Below, one piece after another: positions 24,987-33,945 of a DNA stretch of 64,000 bases (positions are counted from its first letter, which is position 1; every line of letters begins with the position of its first letter). The notes under the pieces were generated by a model. That model saw only the letters and a list, made by a program, of their open reading frames with translations. It was not told the origin of the DNA and did no database searches. Location of the stretch: positions 6,203,502-6,267,501 of the forward strand of contig NZ_CP070356.1 of NCBI RefSeq assembly GCF_016919445.1. Reading direction: 5' to 3'. The position numbers and the translations under genes are program-made. Source of the stretch: Pseudomonas sp. PDNC002 (lineage in GTDB: Bacteria; Pseudomonadota; Gammaproteobacteria; Pseudomonadales; Pseudomonadaceae).

Positions 24987-25988
24987 ATGTCCAACGCCCC
25001 CACCAGTGAAGTGCTGTTGCGCCAGATCGAGCGCTTCCAGGGCCGCGTCCTGCTCGCCGGCCTGCCCGCCGACGCCCTGCTCGGCGACCTGCCGCAGGCC
25101 CAGGGCTGGAGCTGGCACGCCGGAGACGTCAAACAGCTCGAAGCTCGATATGCCGGCCGCTGCCACTTCGGCGCCACGCCGCCCGCGGGCACGTTCGAAG
25201 CCGCCGTGCTGTTCCTGCCCAAGTCCCGCGAACTGACCGACTACCTGCTGGCCGCGCTGGCGAGTTGCGTGCCGGATGGCGAGCTGTACCTGGTCGGTGA
25301 GAAACGCGCCGGCGTCGAGCGCGCCAGCAAGCAGCTCGGCGAATTCGGCCGCGCCAGCAAGCTGGACAGCGCCCGCCATTGCCAGCTCTGGCATACACAC
25401 ATCGAAGGCGCCCCGGCCGCTCCCGACCTGCACGCGCTCGCGCAGCGCTATGAACTGCCGCTGGCCGACGGCCCGCTGCAGGTCATCACCCTGCCCGGCG
25501 TGTTCAGCCATGGCCGCCTGGATCGTGGCAGCGCCCTGCTACTCGAACACCTGGACAAGCTGCCGGCCGGCCATCTGCTGGACTTCGGCTGTGGCGCCGG
25601 CGTACTCGGAGCCACGCTCAAACGACGTTATCCACAGAGCCAGCTGACCCTGCTGGACGTCGACGCTTTCGCGGTCGAAAGCAGCCGCCTGACACTGGTC
25701 GCCAACGGACTGGAAGGTGAGGTGATCGCCGGTGACGGCATCGACGCCGCGCCGAACGATCTCAACGCCATCGTCAGCAACCCGCCCTTCCACCAGGGCG
25801 TGCACACCAGCTACGCCGCCACCGAACACCTGCTGCGCCAGTCGGCTCGCCATTTGGTGAGCGGCGGCGAACTGCGCCTGGTGGCCAACAGCTTCCTGAA
25901 ATACCCGCCGCTGATCGAGCAGCACCTGGGCCCCTGCCGCACCCTGGCCGAGGCCGACGGCTTCCGTATCTACAGCGCCCGGCGCTGA
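24987..25988 (+). CDS. rsmC: 16S rRNA (guanine1207-N2)-methyltransferase RsmC
   Basis: A 333-residue, two-domain SAM methyltransferase. The N-terminal half is the degenerate substrate domain. The C-terminal half carries the SAM loop [15 protein letters not shown] and the catalytic N-methylation motif [12 protein letters not shown]. It modifies G1207 of 16S rRNA on the small subunit. AGGAGG five bases before the ATG makes the start certain. Length is normal for the family. Confidence 0.93.
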   Translation: MSNAPTSEVLLRQIERFQGRVLLAGLPADALLGDLPQAQGWSWHAGDVKQLEARYAGRCHFGATPPAGTFEAAVLFLPKSRELTDYLLAALASCVPDGELYLVGEKRAGVERASKQLGEFGRASKLDSARHCQLWHTHIEGAPAAPDLHALAQRYELPLADGPLQVITLPGVFSHGRLDRGSALLLEHLDKLPAGHLLDFGCGAGVLGATLKRRYPQSQLTLLDVDAFAVESSRLTLVANGLEGEVIAGDGIDAAPNDLNAIVSNPPFHQGVHTSYAATEHLLRQSARHLVSGGELRLVANSFLKYPPLIEQHLGPCRTLAEADGFRIYSARR

Positions 25989-26066
25989 TCCCAGGCTCGC
26001 ACTACACTCCACCGAGCCTGCCCGGATCGGCGCATCGCCGCTCGCCCTGAAATATCGAGGACACCC

Positions 26067-27566
26067 GTGAATCGCAGAATCAAAGATGACGTCGAACTGA
26101 CATTCGCCATGGGGCCGAAGGAGAAACCGCATCATCTGAAGCGCTCCCTCAAGCCACGCCACCTGAACATGATCGCCATCGGCGGCTCCATCGGCACCGG
26201 GTTGTTCGTCGCCTCCGGCAGCACCATCGCCACCGCCGGCCCCGGCGGTGCGCTGCTGGCCTACGCGCTGATCGGGCTGATGGTGTTCTTCCTGATGACC
26301 AGCCTCGGCGAGCTGGCGGCCTATATTCCCGATTCCGGCTCGTTCTGCACTTATGGCAGCCGTTTCATAGACGATGGCTTCGGTTTCGCCATGGGCTGGA
26401 ACTACTGGTACAACTGGGCGGTGACCATTGCCGCCGAGTTGGTGGCAGCGCAACTGGTGATGAAATTCTGGTTCCCGGAAGTCTCGGGCATGTACTGGAG
26501 TGCCGGCTTCCTCGGCATCATGTTCATGCTCAACTTCTTCTCGGTGAAGGGCTTCGGCGAGAGCGAATTCTGGTTCGCGCTGATCAAGGTGGTGGCCGTG
26601 GTGATCTTCATCGGCATCGGCCTGGCCAGCATCATCGGCATCATGCACGGCATCGACAGCCCCGGCTTCAGCAACTTCACCACCGGTGACGCGCCCTTCG
26701 TCGGCGGCCTGCAGGCGATGATCGGGGTGGCGATGATCGCCGGCTTCTCGTTCCAGGGCACCGAGCTGATCGGCGTCGCCGCGGGCGAATCGGAGAACCC
26801 GCAGAAGTCCATTCCCATCGCCATCCGCCAGGTGTTCTGGCGAATCCTGATGTTCTACATCCTGTCGATCTTCGTCATCGGCATGCTGATCCCCTACACC
26901 GATCCGAACCTGCTCAAGACCGACAGCAGCGACATCAGCACCTCGCCCTTCACCCTGCTGTTCGAGCGCGCGGGCCTCGCCGCCGCGGCCGGCGTGATGA
27001 ACGCGGTGATCCTCTCGGCGATCCTCTCGGCCGGTAACTCCGGCATGTACGCCTCGACCCGGATGCTCTACACCATGGCCACCCAGGGCAAGGCGCCACG
27101 CCTGTTCAGCCAGGTGTCCGAGAGCGGCGTACCGCGCTACGCCCTGTACGCCACCACGCTGATCGGCGCGCTGTGCTTCCTCACCAGCTTCATCGGCGAC
27201 AAGACCGTCTACACCTGGCTGCTCAACGCCTCGGGGATGTGCGGCTTCATCGTCTGGCTGGGCATCGCCGTGTCGCACTACCGCTTCCGCAAGGGCTTCG
27301 TCCTGCAGGGCGGCAACCTCAACGACCTGCCCTACCGCGCCAAGTGGTTCCCCTTTGGCCCGCTGTTCGCCTTCACCCTCTGCCTGATCATCACCCTGGG
27401 GCAGAACTACCAGGCCTTCGTCGGCGAACACGTGGACTGGGCCGGGCTGATCGCCACCTACATCACCATCCCGCTGTTCCTCGCGATCTGGCTGGGCTAC
27501 CGCTTCAAGAACAAGACCCGCTTCATCCGCTACGAGGAGATGGACATTCGCCCCACCCGCGAATGA
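26067..27566 (+). CDS. lysP: Lysine-type amino-acid permease (APC superfamily)
   Basis: A 499-residue carrier with 12 predicted membrane segments. The first helix carries the APC motif MIAIGGSIGTGLFVASG. FQGTELIGVAAGESENPQKS and NAVILSAILSAGNSGMYAST are LysP-type conserved loops. It takes up basic amino acids, probably lysine, with protons. Gene order after rsmC supports the lysP name. It lies 256 bp upstream of the UPF0016 gene, with the riboswitch between them. Confidence 0.88.
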   Translation: MNRRIKDDVELTFAMGPKEKPHHLKRSLKPRHLNMIAIGGSIGTGLFVASGSTIATAGPGGALLAYALIGLMVFFLMTSLGELAAYIPDSGSFCTYGSRFIDDGFGFAMGWNYWYNWAVTIAAELVAAQLVMKFWFPEVSGMYWSAGFLGIMFMLNFFSVKGFGESEFWFALIKVVAVVIFIGIGLASIIGIMHGIDSPGFSNFTTGDAPFVGGLQAMIGVAMIAGFSFQGTELIGVAAGESENPQKSIPIAIRQVFWRILMFYILSIFVIGMLIPYTDPNLLKTDSSDISTSPFTLLFERAGLAAAAGVMNAVILSAILSAGNSGMYASTRMLYTMATQGKAPRLFSQVSESGVPRYALYATTLIGALCFLTSFIGDKTVYTWLLNASGMCGFIVWLGIAVSHYRFRKGFVLQGGNLNDLPYRAKWFPFGPLFAFTLCLIITLGQNYQAFVGEHVDWAGLIATYITIPLFLAIWLGYRFKNKTRFIRYEEMDIRPTRE

Positions 27567-27616
27567 TCCGACGCGCAGGCTTGCCCAAGTCCTACGACTT
27601 GGGCAGAATGCGCCCC

Positions 27617-27815
27617 GTCCTAGGGGAGTAGTCTCCCGCGAGCTCCCAGCTCGCCCGGTACGCGTCAACACACTTGGTCCGCAGACCATGGCGCGTACGA
27701 TCCAGGCCTGCAGCGTTCAGGCCCGGGTTTGACAAGACCTATGACACGAGCAACCTGACCCGGGGCGGGCAGGTGGCGCGTGTCATGGTGATTAGTCGAC
27801 CCGCCCCCTTTAGGA
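27617..27815 (+). promoter_or_regulatory. yybP-ykoY (Mn2+-sensing) riboswitch
   Basis: The leader holds the family hallmarks in order: AGGGGAGTA (27622-27630), GCGTCAACACA (~27662), GGTTTGACAAGACCTATGAC (~27727), and a long closing region with ATGACACG / CGTGTCAT pairing. A possible basal helix pairs TCCTAGGGG (from ~27618) with CCCCC-TT-TAGGA (27804-27815). That 3' strand overlaps the AGGA ribosome site eight bases before ATG 27823. These riboswitches bind Mn2+ and control Mn exporters, among them UPF0016 proteins, which is exactly the gene that follows. Confidence 0.85.
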
Positions 27816-27822
27816 ACGCCTG

Positions 27823-28404
27823 ATGGAATCCCTCTTCGTCCCAACCCTGATCGTTGCCCTCGCGGAAATCGGCGACAAGACGCAACTGCTCGCGCTCGTC
27901 CTCGCCGCGCGTTTCCGCAAACCCTGGCCGATCATCGCCGGGATCATCGCCGCCACCCTGGCCAACCACTTCGCCGCCGGTGCCGTCGGCAGCTGGGTCG
28001 CCTCGTTCTTCTCCGAAGCCACGCTGAGCTGGGTGCTGGCCGTGTCCTTCCTGGCCGTTGCTGGCTGGACGCTGATTCCGGACAAGCTGGATGACGACGA
28101 AGAAGGTTCGCTGAAGAAGTTCGGCCCCTTCCTCACCACCCTGATCGCCTTCTTCCTCGCCGAGATGGGTGACAAGACCCAGGTCGCCACAGTCATGCTG
28201 GCCGCCCAGTACCCGCACTTCTGGCTGGTGGTCATCGGCACCACGCTGGGCATGCTGATTGCCAACGTGCCGGTGGTGCTGGCGGGCAACTTCGCTGCCG
28301 AGCGCCTGCCGCTCAACTTGATCCGTCGCCTGGCCGCCGCCGCCTTCGCCATCCTCGGCCTGGCCGCCGTGTGGCACGCGCTGAAACTGGGCGGCGTGCT
28401 CTGA
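27823..28404 (+). CDS. UPF0016/TMEM165-family manganese transporter
   Basis: A 193-residue, six-segment membrane protein with the two signature cation motifs of the family, LAEIGDKTQ (E15-T20) and LAEMGDKTQ (E114-T119), in oppositely oriented halves. Relatives (MneA, Mnx, TMEM165/Gdt1) move Mn2+ or Ca2+ out of the cytoplasm. The yybP-ykoY riboswitch in front strongly supports manganese efflux. No gene symbol is assigned because usage differs between species. Confidence 0.9.
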   Translation: MESLFVPTLIVALAEIGDKTQLLALVLAARFRKPWPIIAGIIAATLANHFAAGAVGSWVASFFSEATLSWVLAVSFLAVAGWTLIPDKLDDDEEGSLKKFGPFLTTLIAFFLAEMGDKTQVATVMLAAQYPHFWLVVIGTTLGMLIANVPVVLAGNFAAERLPLNLIRRLAAAAFAILGLAAVWHALKLGGVL

Positions 28405-28445
28405 CCGACTGCTTTTCGCTGGGAGGCTGGCGCGCCGGCCAATGC

Positions 28446-28469
28446 CTGTGTATCGCCATCGATACACAG
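28446..28469. promoter_or_regulatory. Perfect 24-bp palindrome upstream of SnoaL-like gene
   Basis: CTGTGTATCG and CGATACACAG, ten-base perfect arms around CCAT, 35 bp before the start of the next gene. It has the length and symmetry of a dimeric repressor operator (TetR or GntR type). No T-run follows, so it is not a terminator for the UPF0016 gene. Confidence 0.6.
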
Positions 28470-28504
28470 TGGCGCTTCCGCCTCCCACGACCAAGGAAGT
28501 CGTC

Positions 28505-28948
28505 ATGCCGGAAAAGGACCTGAAGAAGATCGCCCGCCATCACATCGACCTCGCCTGGAACAAGGGACACCTGGCGTTGGTCGAGCAACTGCACAGCCCG
28601 GACTTCATCTACAAGAGCGCCTTCACCGCCCAGCCGCTGGACAACGCCGGCTACCGGGCGCTGGTGGAGGAGATTCGCAGTGGCATGGAGGACCTGGAAG
28701 TGGCCGTGGAGGAGTGCATCCGCGAGGGCAACAAGGTCTTCACCTGGAGCACCCTGATGGGCTGCATCGTTCGCCCGGTGCTGGGCTATCCGGCCAGCGA
28801 CCGTATTGTCAGCATCTCGGCCATGGGCTTCTGGATATTCAACAGCCAGGACCAGTTGCAGGAATTGTGCACGCTGTTCGACATGGAAAGCTTCCGCGCG
28901 CAGATGGGATTGCCCAACCGGCCGTTTGCCGAGAAGGCACTGCCCTGA
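28505..28948 (+). CDS. SnoaL-like (ester-cyclase family) protein
   Basis: A 147-residue protein with the NTF2/SnoaL cone fold pattern: a helical N-terminus (HHIDLAWNKGHLALVEQLHS), then YRALVEEIRSGMEDLEVAVE, and hydrophobic strands at the end. Such proteins are small cyclases, isomerases or binding proteins of open function. Start at ATG 28505 follows AAGGAAG. The 24-bp palindrome in front suggests its own regulation, but no regulator gene lies next to it. Confidence 0.75.
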   Translation: MPEKDLKKIARHHIDLAWNKGHLALVEQLHSPDFIYKSAFTAQPLDNAGYRALVEEIRSGMEDLEVAVEECIREGNKVFTWSTLMGCIVRPVLGYPASDRIVSISAMGFWIFNSQDQLQELCTLFDMESFRAQMGLPNRPFAEKALP

Positions 28949-28953
28949 CCCAG

Positions 28954-28982
28954 AAAAAGCCCGGCATCCGCCGGGCTTTTTT
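28954..28982 (+). terminator. Terminator after SnoaL-like gene
   Basis: AAAAAGCCCGGC, ATCC, GCCGGGCTTTTTT directly after the stop codon. Confidence 0.9.
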
Positions 28983-28995
28983 CCAGCCGCCATTT

Positions 28996-29151
28996 GTAGG
29001 AGCGGACCTTGTCCGCGAAGTCCGGCCACCAAGCCGATCCCGTCAGTGGCGCCGCAACCAAACCGACCAACCGGACAAAGTCGAGTATCGAGGGGTCGCC
29101 GGAAGCAGACGGCGTAATCGGACGGATTTCGCGGACAAGGTCCGCTCCTAC
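28996..29151. repeat. REPIN (inverted REP pair), wide spacing
   Basis: GTAGGAGCGGACCTTGTCCG from 28996 and CGGACAAGGTCCGCTCCTAC ending 29151, with 107 bp between the REPs. It is the left part of the composite repeat also present at 22138. The 396-bp gap 28949-29344 contains the terminator, this REPIN and the next element, nothing else. Confidence 0.9.
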
Positions 29152-29175
29152 TAGATGCTTCTGTGCTTGGGTCGG

Positions 29176-29325
29176 CCCTCTCCCACAGGGAGAGGGGACC
29201 GTTTGGTGCAGGATGAAACCTTTGCGTCAGTCGGCTCGGACTGCCCTCTCCCTGAGGGAGAGGGCTGGGGTGAGGGGGATGAACTGGTATGGATTTCCCA
29301 GAAGAAGACAGTTGCCCCTACGAGG
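29176..29325. repeat. CCCTCACC element with conserved tail, left end shortened
   Basis: It begins at CCCTCTCCCACAGGG, without the outer CCCTCACCCTAA, runs through GGTGCAGGATGAAACC to GGGCTGGGGTGAGGGGG (~29277), then the tail TTCCCAGAAGAAGACAGTTG. The linker between REPIN and element (CTTCTGTGCTTGGGTCGGCC) also matches the copy at 22230-22255. Confidence 0.88.
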
Positions 29326-29344
29326 ACAAGCCCACGCGATACGG

Positions 29345-30328
29345 CTACAGGTAATCGTTGGCGTGGAACCAGGAAATGGCCCGCTCCAGTGTGTCCTCCA
29401 GCGGCACATGGGATTCGAAGCCCAACTCCTCGCGCGCCTTGCGCCCGTCGAGGAACTGCCCGCCGGCCATGACCTCGATGGCGGTGTCGTCCAGCAGCGG
29501 CATCTTGCCGGTCAGGCGGTAGCGCCAGCGGCCCAGGGTCGCCAGCGCGCGGGCACGGTGCAGCGGCATGGGCGTTGGCGCTGGCTTGCCCAGCAGCCGC
29601 GCGATGGTGGCGGTCAGTTCGCCCATCTCGATGTTGTGTCCGGTGAGCAGGTAGCGCTCCCCTACCCGGCCGCCCTCCAGTGCCTTGAGCAGTCCGCGCC
29701 CGGCCTCGGAAGCATCGATGACGTTCCGCCGGCCCGGCACGTAATGCAGCATCTCATCGCGGCCGATGGCGGTGATCAGGCGCCCGGTGGTCGGGCCGAT
29801 GTCCAGCTCGCCCAGCACCATGCCGGGAATCCCGATGACCACCGGCAGGCCACCACGGGCCTGCTCGCGGGCCTGTTCGTCCAGCGCCCATTTGCACATC
29901 ACGTAGGCGCTCTTGCCGGTGGGCAGGCCCTCGTAGAACAGCCCTTCGTGCCCCGGCAGCCCCTGCGGATGCGAAGGCATGGCGAACGCCGAGCCAACGT
30001 AAAGGATCCGCGGCACCTTCGCCTGCAGGCAGGCGGCGTAGAAATGATTGGTCAGGTCCAGTGCGCTGGCGACTTCCTCCTGCCAGCGGCGCGGCCGCAC
30101 CGGGTAGTAACCGGCGCTGAAGATCACCCCGTCCAGCCCGCTCAGCGCGCGGGCCATGCCCTGGTGATCGAAGAGTTCGGCTACCCGGCACTCAGGCTCC
30201 AGGTAGGCGAGGCGCTGGATCTGCGACGAGGGTCGATGGATCAGCACCAACTGGTGGCCCGCCGCCTTGATCGCACGGGCGGCATGATGGCCCAGGAGCC
30301 CGGTGGCTCCGAGTACTGCGATTTTCAC
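29345..30328 (-). CDS. Extended SDR / NAD-dependent epimerase-dehydratase family protein
   Basis: A 327-residue Rossmann protein. The nucleotide motif GATGLLGHHAAR lies at residues 7-18, and the catalytic YVMCK (YxxxK) follows the LYVGSAFAMPS serine strand. Sequence build is close to dihydroflavonol-reductase-like members of the extended short-chain dehydrogenases. The substrate is unknown. It lies 77 bp downstream of the M48 protease gene on the same strand and may be co-transcribed. Confidence 0.85.
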   Translation of the reverse strand: MKIAVLGATGLLGHHAARAIKAAGHQLVLIHRPSSQIQRLAYLEPECRVAELFDHQGMARALSGLDGVIFSAGYYPVRPRRWQEEVASALDLTNHFYAACLQAKVPRILYVGSAFAMPSHPQGLPGHEGLFYEGLPTGKSAYVMCKWALDEQAREQARGGLPVVIGIPGMVLGELDIGPTTGRLITAIGRDEMLHYVPGRRNVIDASEAGRGLLKALEGGRVGERYLLTGHNIEMGELTATIARLLGKPAPTPMPLHRARALATLGRWRYRLTGKMPLLDDTAIEVMAGGQFLDGRKAREELGFESHVPLEDTLERAISWFHANDYL

Positions 30329-30405
30329 GGTTGCTCCCTGTTCATTGGGTCGGGCGGCGCAACCTTACGCCGCCCCTGGCCGATCAAGAGGATCACGAAC
30401 CGAAA

Positions 30406-31224
30406 TCAGCGGGTCTTGGATTGCTCGTACAGTGGCATGACCTTCGGGATGGCGGCCTGCAGGTTGGCCATCCGCGTGCTGTCCGCCGGGTGGGTGCTGA
30501 GGATTTCCGGCGGCGCATCGCCTCCGGCCTGTCCCATCTTCTGCCACAGCGTCAGCGCAGCGTTGGGGTTATAGCCGGCGCGTGCGGCCAATTCCAGACC
30601 GATCAGGTCGGCTTCGTTCTCGTTCTGCCGGCTGTTGGGCAGCGTCAGGCTGTATTCCACCACCTGATGCGCCAGGTCGACGCTGGTCTGGCCGAGGCCG
30701 AGCAACTGGCCGCCCAGGCCCAGGCCGACCTGTTCGGCATAGGCGCGGGACATAGCCTCGCGGCCGTGCTCGCGCAGGGCGTGGGCAATCTCGTGACCCA
30801 TCACCGCGGCAAGTTCGTCGTCGGTCAGTTTCAGCTTATCGATCAGGCCGGTGTAGACGATGATCTTGCCGCCGGGGCCGCAGTTGGCGTTGAGCTCGTC
30901 GCTCTTGATGACGTTGACTTCCCACTTCCAGGACGGCGCATCCGGGCGGAAGGCGCCGGTCTGCGGAATCAGCCGGTCAGCGATGGCCTTCACGCGCTTG
31001 GCGTCGGCACTGGTGGCGTCCAGCTTGCCGGCCTGGGACGCTTCACTGAGGGTCTGCTGGTAGGACTGCGCGTACATTTGGTCGACCTGCGCGCTGGACA
31101 GCATGCTGAACATGGTCTGCTTGCGCTCGACGCCAACGACACCGCCACTGGTGGTGTTCACTTGCTGGCAAGCGGTCAGCAGCAGGGCTGCGGCGAGGCC
31201 TGCTACACGAAAAACGCTGGGCAT
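30406..31224 (-). CDS. M48-family zinc metalloprotease, lipoprotein
   Basis: A 272-residue lipoprotein protease. The lipobox is LLTAC with C19 as the lipidated residue. The zinc site is H144-E145-I-A-H148 (MGHEIAHAL), with the third ligand in the NENEADLIG helix (~residue 200). It resembles LoiP/YcaL-type outer-membrane-anchored proteases that process misfolded envelope proteins. Start at ATG 31224 gives a proper signal peptide. In PAO1 an M48 gene also precedes a chemoreceptor gene, as I recall. Confidence 0.9.
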   Translation of the reverse strand: MPSVFRVAGLAAALLLTACQQVNTTSGGVVGVERKQTMFSMLSSAQVDQMYAQSYQQTLSEASQAGKLDATSADAKRVKAIADRLIPQTGAFRPDAPSWKWEVNVIKSDELNANCGPGGKIIVYTGLIDKLKLTDDELAAVMGHEIAHALREHGREAMSRAYAEQVGLGLGGQLLGLGQTSVDLAHQVVEYSLTLPNSRQNENEADLIGLELAARAGYNPNAALTLWQKMGQAGGDAPPEILSTHPADSTRMANLQAAIPKVMPLYEQSKTR

Positions 31225-31583
31225 GATGCTCTCCTGAAACAATGCAATCTCCCAAGGACAGCGCGCATGGTAGGCCCACCCCCGGTGCCCGGCAACCACC
31301 GCGAAAACCGCCGATGCAGCAGGGACTTACGAAACGCACCAGCCGTGCCGAAGGCGCCGCGGCGAACGCTTGCGCAGCGGCGGTTGCCGGTCGTCGCCGA
31401 GCCTTCGGGGTCGCCATGATTTCATAAAGCCATCACATGCTAGTCCGCCGAGCCAGTGCCGACAATCCTGCGACAAGCGGCAAACAGGCGCGTTACAACC
31501 CTTTACAACGGACGCCTAAGGAAATCCATGGGGCCTGCCGATACAGAGAGACACGCAGGCTCTGGCAGATTCCGGGTACCCGT
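31225..31583. other. 359-bp divergent region between protease and chemoreceptor genes
   Basis: It must hold promoters for both genes. I see a GCCGACAA at 31458-31465 resembling a sigma-28 -10 element, but no TAAAG at the right distance. No repeat and no credible small gene. Confidence 0.5.
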
Positions 31584-33716
31584 ATGAAATTCAAGTCGAT
31601 CCAGTTTTCCGTGGTCGCGCTGGCGGGTGCCAGCGTTCTGGCGGTGGTCGCCGCGCTGGTGCTGTACGCACTGTTCGCCGGCTCGCGGACGCAGGCACTG
31701 GTGCAGGAGCGCACCCAGGCGCTGCTCGAACAGGTGATCAATGAGCGCCTTGTCGCCCTGGCGCGCGGGCAGGTCAGCCAGATCCAGCGCGAGCTGGAAT
31801 ACCCGCTCACCGTTGCCCGCGACCTGGCCAACACCAACGCCCTGATGGATGAGACCGATGCCAACGGCCAGCCGCTGCTGGGCATCGGCCGCGCCGGCAT
31901 GTCCAACCTGCTGCGCCAGACCGTCGAGCTCAATCCCAAGTTGCTCGACGCCTTCGCCGGCTGGGAACCCAACGCCTTCGCCGGCAACGACAGCCAGTAC
32001 GCCGGACTGCCGGGCTACGACGCCAGCGGCCGCTTCATGCCCTGGTGGTATCGCAAGGATGGCAGCCTCACCGTGGAAGCCATGGGTGACACCCTGGAAA
32101 GCCAGAAGATGCAGCCCACCGGCGTACGCGAGGGCGAGTATTACCTGTGCCCGAAAGAGAAGCACAAACCCTGCATCATCGATCCGGCGCCCTACGAGAT
32201 GGGCGGCAAGATGGTGCTGATGTCCTCGTTCAACGCGCCGATCATGGTCAAGGGCCAGTTCAAGGGCACCGTTGGCGTGGACCTGTCGCTGGACTTCATC
32301 CAGGACCTGCTCAAGACCGCCGACAGCCAGCTGTACGACGGGGCTGGCGAGATGGCGCTGATCTCCACCAACGGCCGCCTGGTCGCCTACACCAAGGACC
32401 CGGCCAAGCTGGGCGAATCCGCCAGCAGCGTGCTGGACGCCAACGAAGTGGCCAACCTGGGCAAGCTCACCCTCGACCAGCCGCTGACCTCGGTGGACAA
32501 GGAGCACGGCCACATCGAACTGTTCCTGCCCTTCACCATCGCCGACTCCGGCGCGCGCTGGACCCTGATGCTGCAATTGCCGCAGGAAGCCGTGCTGGGT
32601 GACCTGAACCAGCTGCAGAGCGACCTGAAATCCCAGCGCGACAGCGACACCCTGGGCATGACCCTGGTCGGCCTGCTGATCGCCGCCATTGGCCTCGCCG
32701 TGATCTGGCTGGTCGGCCACGGCATCGCCCGCCCGCTGCGCCAACTGGTCGGCATGCTCGACGACATCGCCCAGGGCGAAGGCGACCTGACCCGCCGCCT
32801 GACCAGCGACCGCGCCGACGAACTGGGCTCCATCGCCAAAGGCTTCAATACCTTCCTGGTCAAGCTGCAGGGCATGATCGGCCAGGTGGTGACCTCGGTG
32901 CAGCACGTCAGCGACTCTTCCGAGCACACCGCCGATATCGCCATCCGCACCAACCAGGGCGTGCAGAAGCAACTGGCGGAGATCGAGCTGGTGGCCACCG
33001 CCGTCCACGAGATGACCGCCACTGCCCAGGACGTCGCGCGCAACGCCACCCACGCGGCGGAAGCGGCCAACCACGCCGACCAGGCCGCGCACCACGGCAA
33101 GCGCATCGTCGAGAGCAGCTCGACGGCGATCCAGGCGCTGGCCAGCGAGATCGGCCGCGCGGTGGGCGTGGTGCAGTCGCTGGCCCGCGACAGCGAGAAC
33201 ATCAACGCGATCCTGGTGGCCATCCGCGGCATCGCCGAGCAGACCAACCTGCTGGCGCTCAACGCCGCCATCGAGGCCGCCCGCGCTGGCGAACAGGGCC
33301 GCGGCTTCGCGGTGGTCGCCGACGAAGTGCGCAACCTGGCGCAGAAGACCCAGCAGGCCACCGAGGAAATCCAGTCGATGATCCAGCAGCTGCAGAGCGG
33401 CACCCGCGAAGTGGTGCAGGTGATGCAGCAGAGCCAGGACAAGACCGAGGACAGCGTGCGCCACGCCGGCGAAGCGGCCCAGGCGCTGGAGTCGATCACC
33501 CAGGCGGTATCGGTGATCAACGACATGAACACCCAGATCGCCAGCGCCGCCGAGGAACAGAGCGCGGTGGCCGAGGACATCAACCGCAACGTCAGCAACA
33601 TCGGCATGGTCGCCAACCAGGTGGCCGGCGGCGCGGACGAAGCCTCCCAGGCCAGCGCCGAGCTGACCAAGCTGGCCGAGCAGCAGCGCAGGCTGGTGAA
33701 TCAGTTCAAGGTGTGA
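31584..33716 (+). CDS. Methyl-accepting chemotaxis protein with dCACHE sensor
   Basis: A 710-residue chemoreceptor. TM1 is at ~8-30, a periplasmic dCACHE-type domain at ~35-350 (with [12 protein letters not shown] and [20 protein letters not shown]), TM2 at ~354-376, then HAMP and a cytoplasmic signalling domain with the invariant hairpin tip [20 protein letters not shown] near residue 552. There is no CheR-binding pentapeptide at the C-terminus (ends VNQFKV). It works at the pole with CheA/CheW. The ligand is not readable; the classical amino-acid motif of PctA-type sensors is not exact here. Start at 31584 gives the expected short N-terminus before TM1. Confidence 0.92.
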   Translation: MKFKSIQFSVVALAGASVLAVVAALVLYALFAGSRTQALVQERTQALLEQVINERLVALARGQVSQIQRELEYPLTVARDLANTNALMDETDANGQPLLGIGRAGMSNLLRQTVELNPKLLDAFAGWEPNAFAGNDSQYAGLPGYDASGRFMPWWYRKDGSLTVEAMGDTLESQKMQPTGVREGEYYLCPKEKHKPCIIDPAPYEMGGKMVLMSSFNAPIMVKGQFKGTVGVDLSLDFIQDLLKTADSQLYDGAGEMALISTNGRLVAYTKDPAKLGESASSVLDANEVANLGKLTLDQPLTSVDKEHGHIELFLPFTIADSGARWTLMLQLPQEAVLGDLNQLQSDLKSQRDSDTLGMTLVGLLIAAIGLAVIWLVGHGIARPLRQLVGMLDDIAQGEGDLTRRLTSDRADELGSIAKGFNTFLVKLQGMIGQVVTSVQHVSDSSEHTADIAIRTNQGVQKQLAEIELVATAVHEMTATAQDVARNATHAAEAANHADQAAHHGKRIVESSSTAIQALASEIGRAVGVVQSLARDSENINAILVAIRGIAEQTNLLALNAAIEAARAGEQGRGFAVVADEVRNLAQKTQQATEEIQSMIQQLQSGTREVVQVMQQSQDKTEDSVRHAGEAAQALESITQAVSVINDMNTQIASAAEEQSAVAEDINRNVSNIGMVANQVAGGADEASQASAELTKLAEQQRRLVNQFKV

Positions 33717-33753
33717 GGCATAGCGGCAGGGTGCGCTCGCTCCCTGCCGCTGC

Positions 33754-33776
33754 AAGAGCGAGCTTGCTCGTGAACC
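33754..33776. repeat. Single REP sequence
   Basis: AGAGCGAGCTTGCTCGTGAA core after the chemoreceptor gene. Confidence 0.75.
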
Positions 33777-33797
33777 GTGCCCCGCTGCGAAGCTTTC

Positions 33798-33926
33798 CCC
33801 CTCACCCCAGCCCTCTCCCTCAGGGAGAGGGGGCCGTTCGTGCCGGCTGACATAAAGGTTTCATCCTGCACCTGACAGTCCCCTCTCCCTCAGGATCGGG
33901 GCGCGTAGCCAGGGTTAGGGTGAGGG
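33798..33926. repeat. CCCTCACC element, variant subfamily, inverted
   Basis: Opposite orientation to the copies at 22 and 29 kb. Its distal end carries the insert GATCGGGGCGCGTAGCC before AGGGTTAGGGTGAGGG. The same insert (reverse orientation, two base differences in the core) is found in the copy at 40603, so the two form a subfamily. Confidence 0.85.
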
Positions 33927-33945
33927 CAACCCCAGGCACGAACCT

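Noticed and set aside
31425-31465. Sigma-28 promoter for the chemoreceptor gene
   Set aside because: TAAAG and GCCGA/GCCGACAA words are present, but the spacing is off by three or more bases in each combination.
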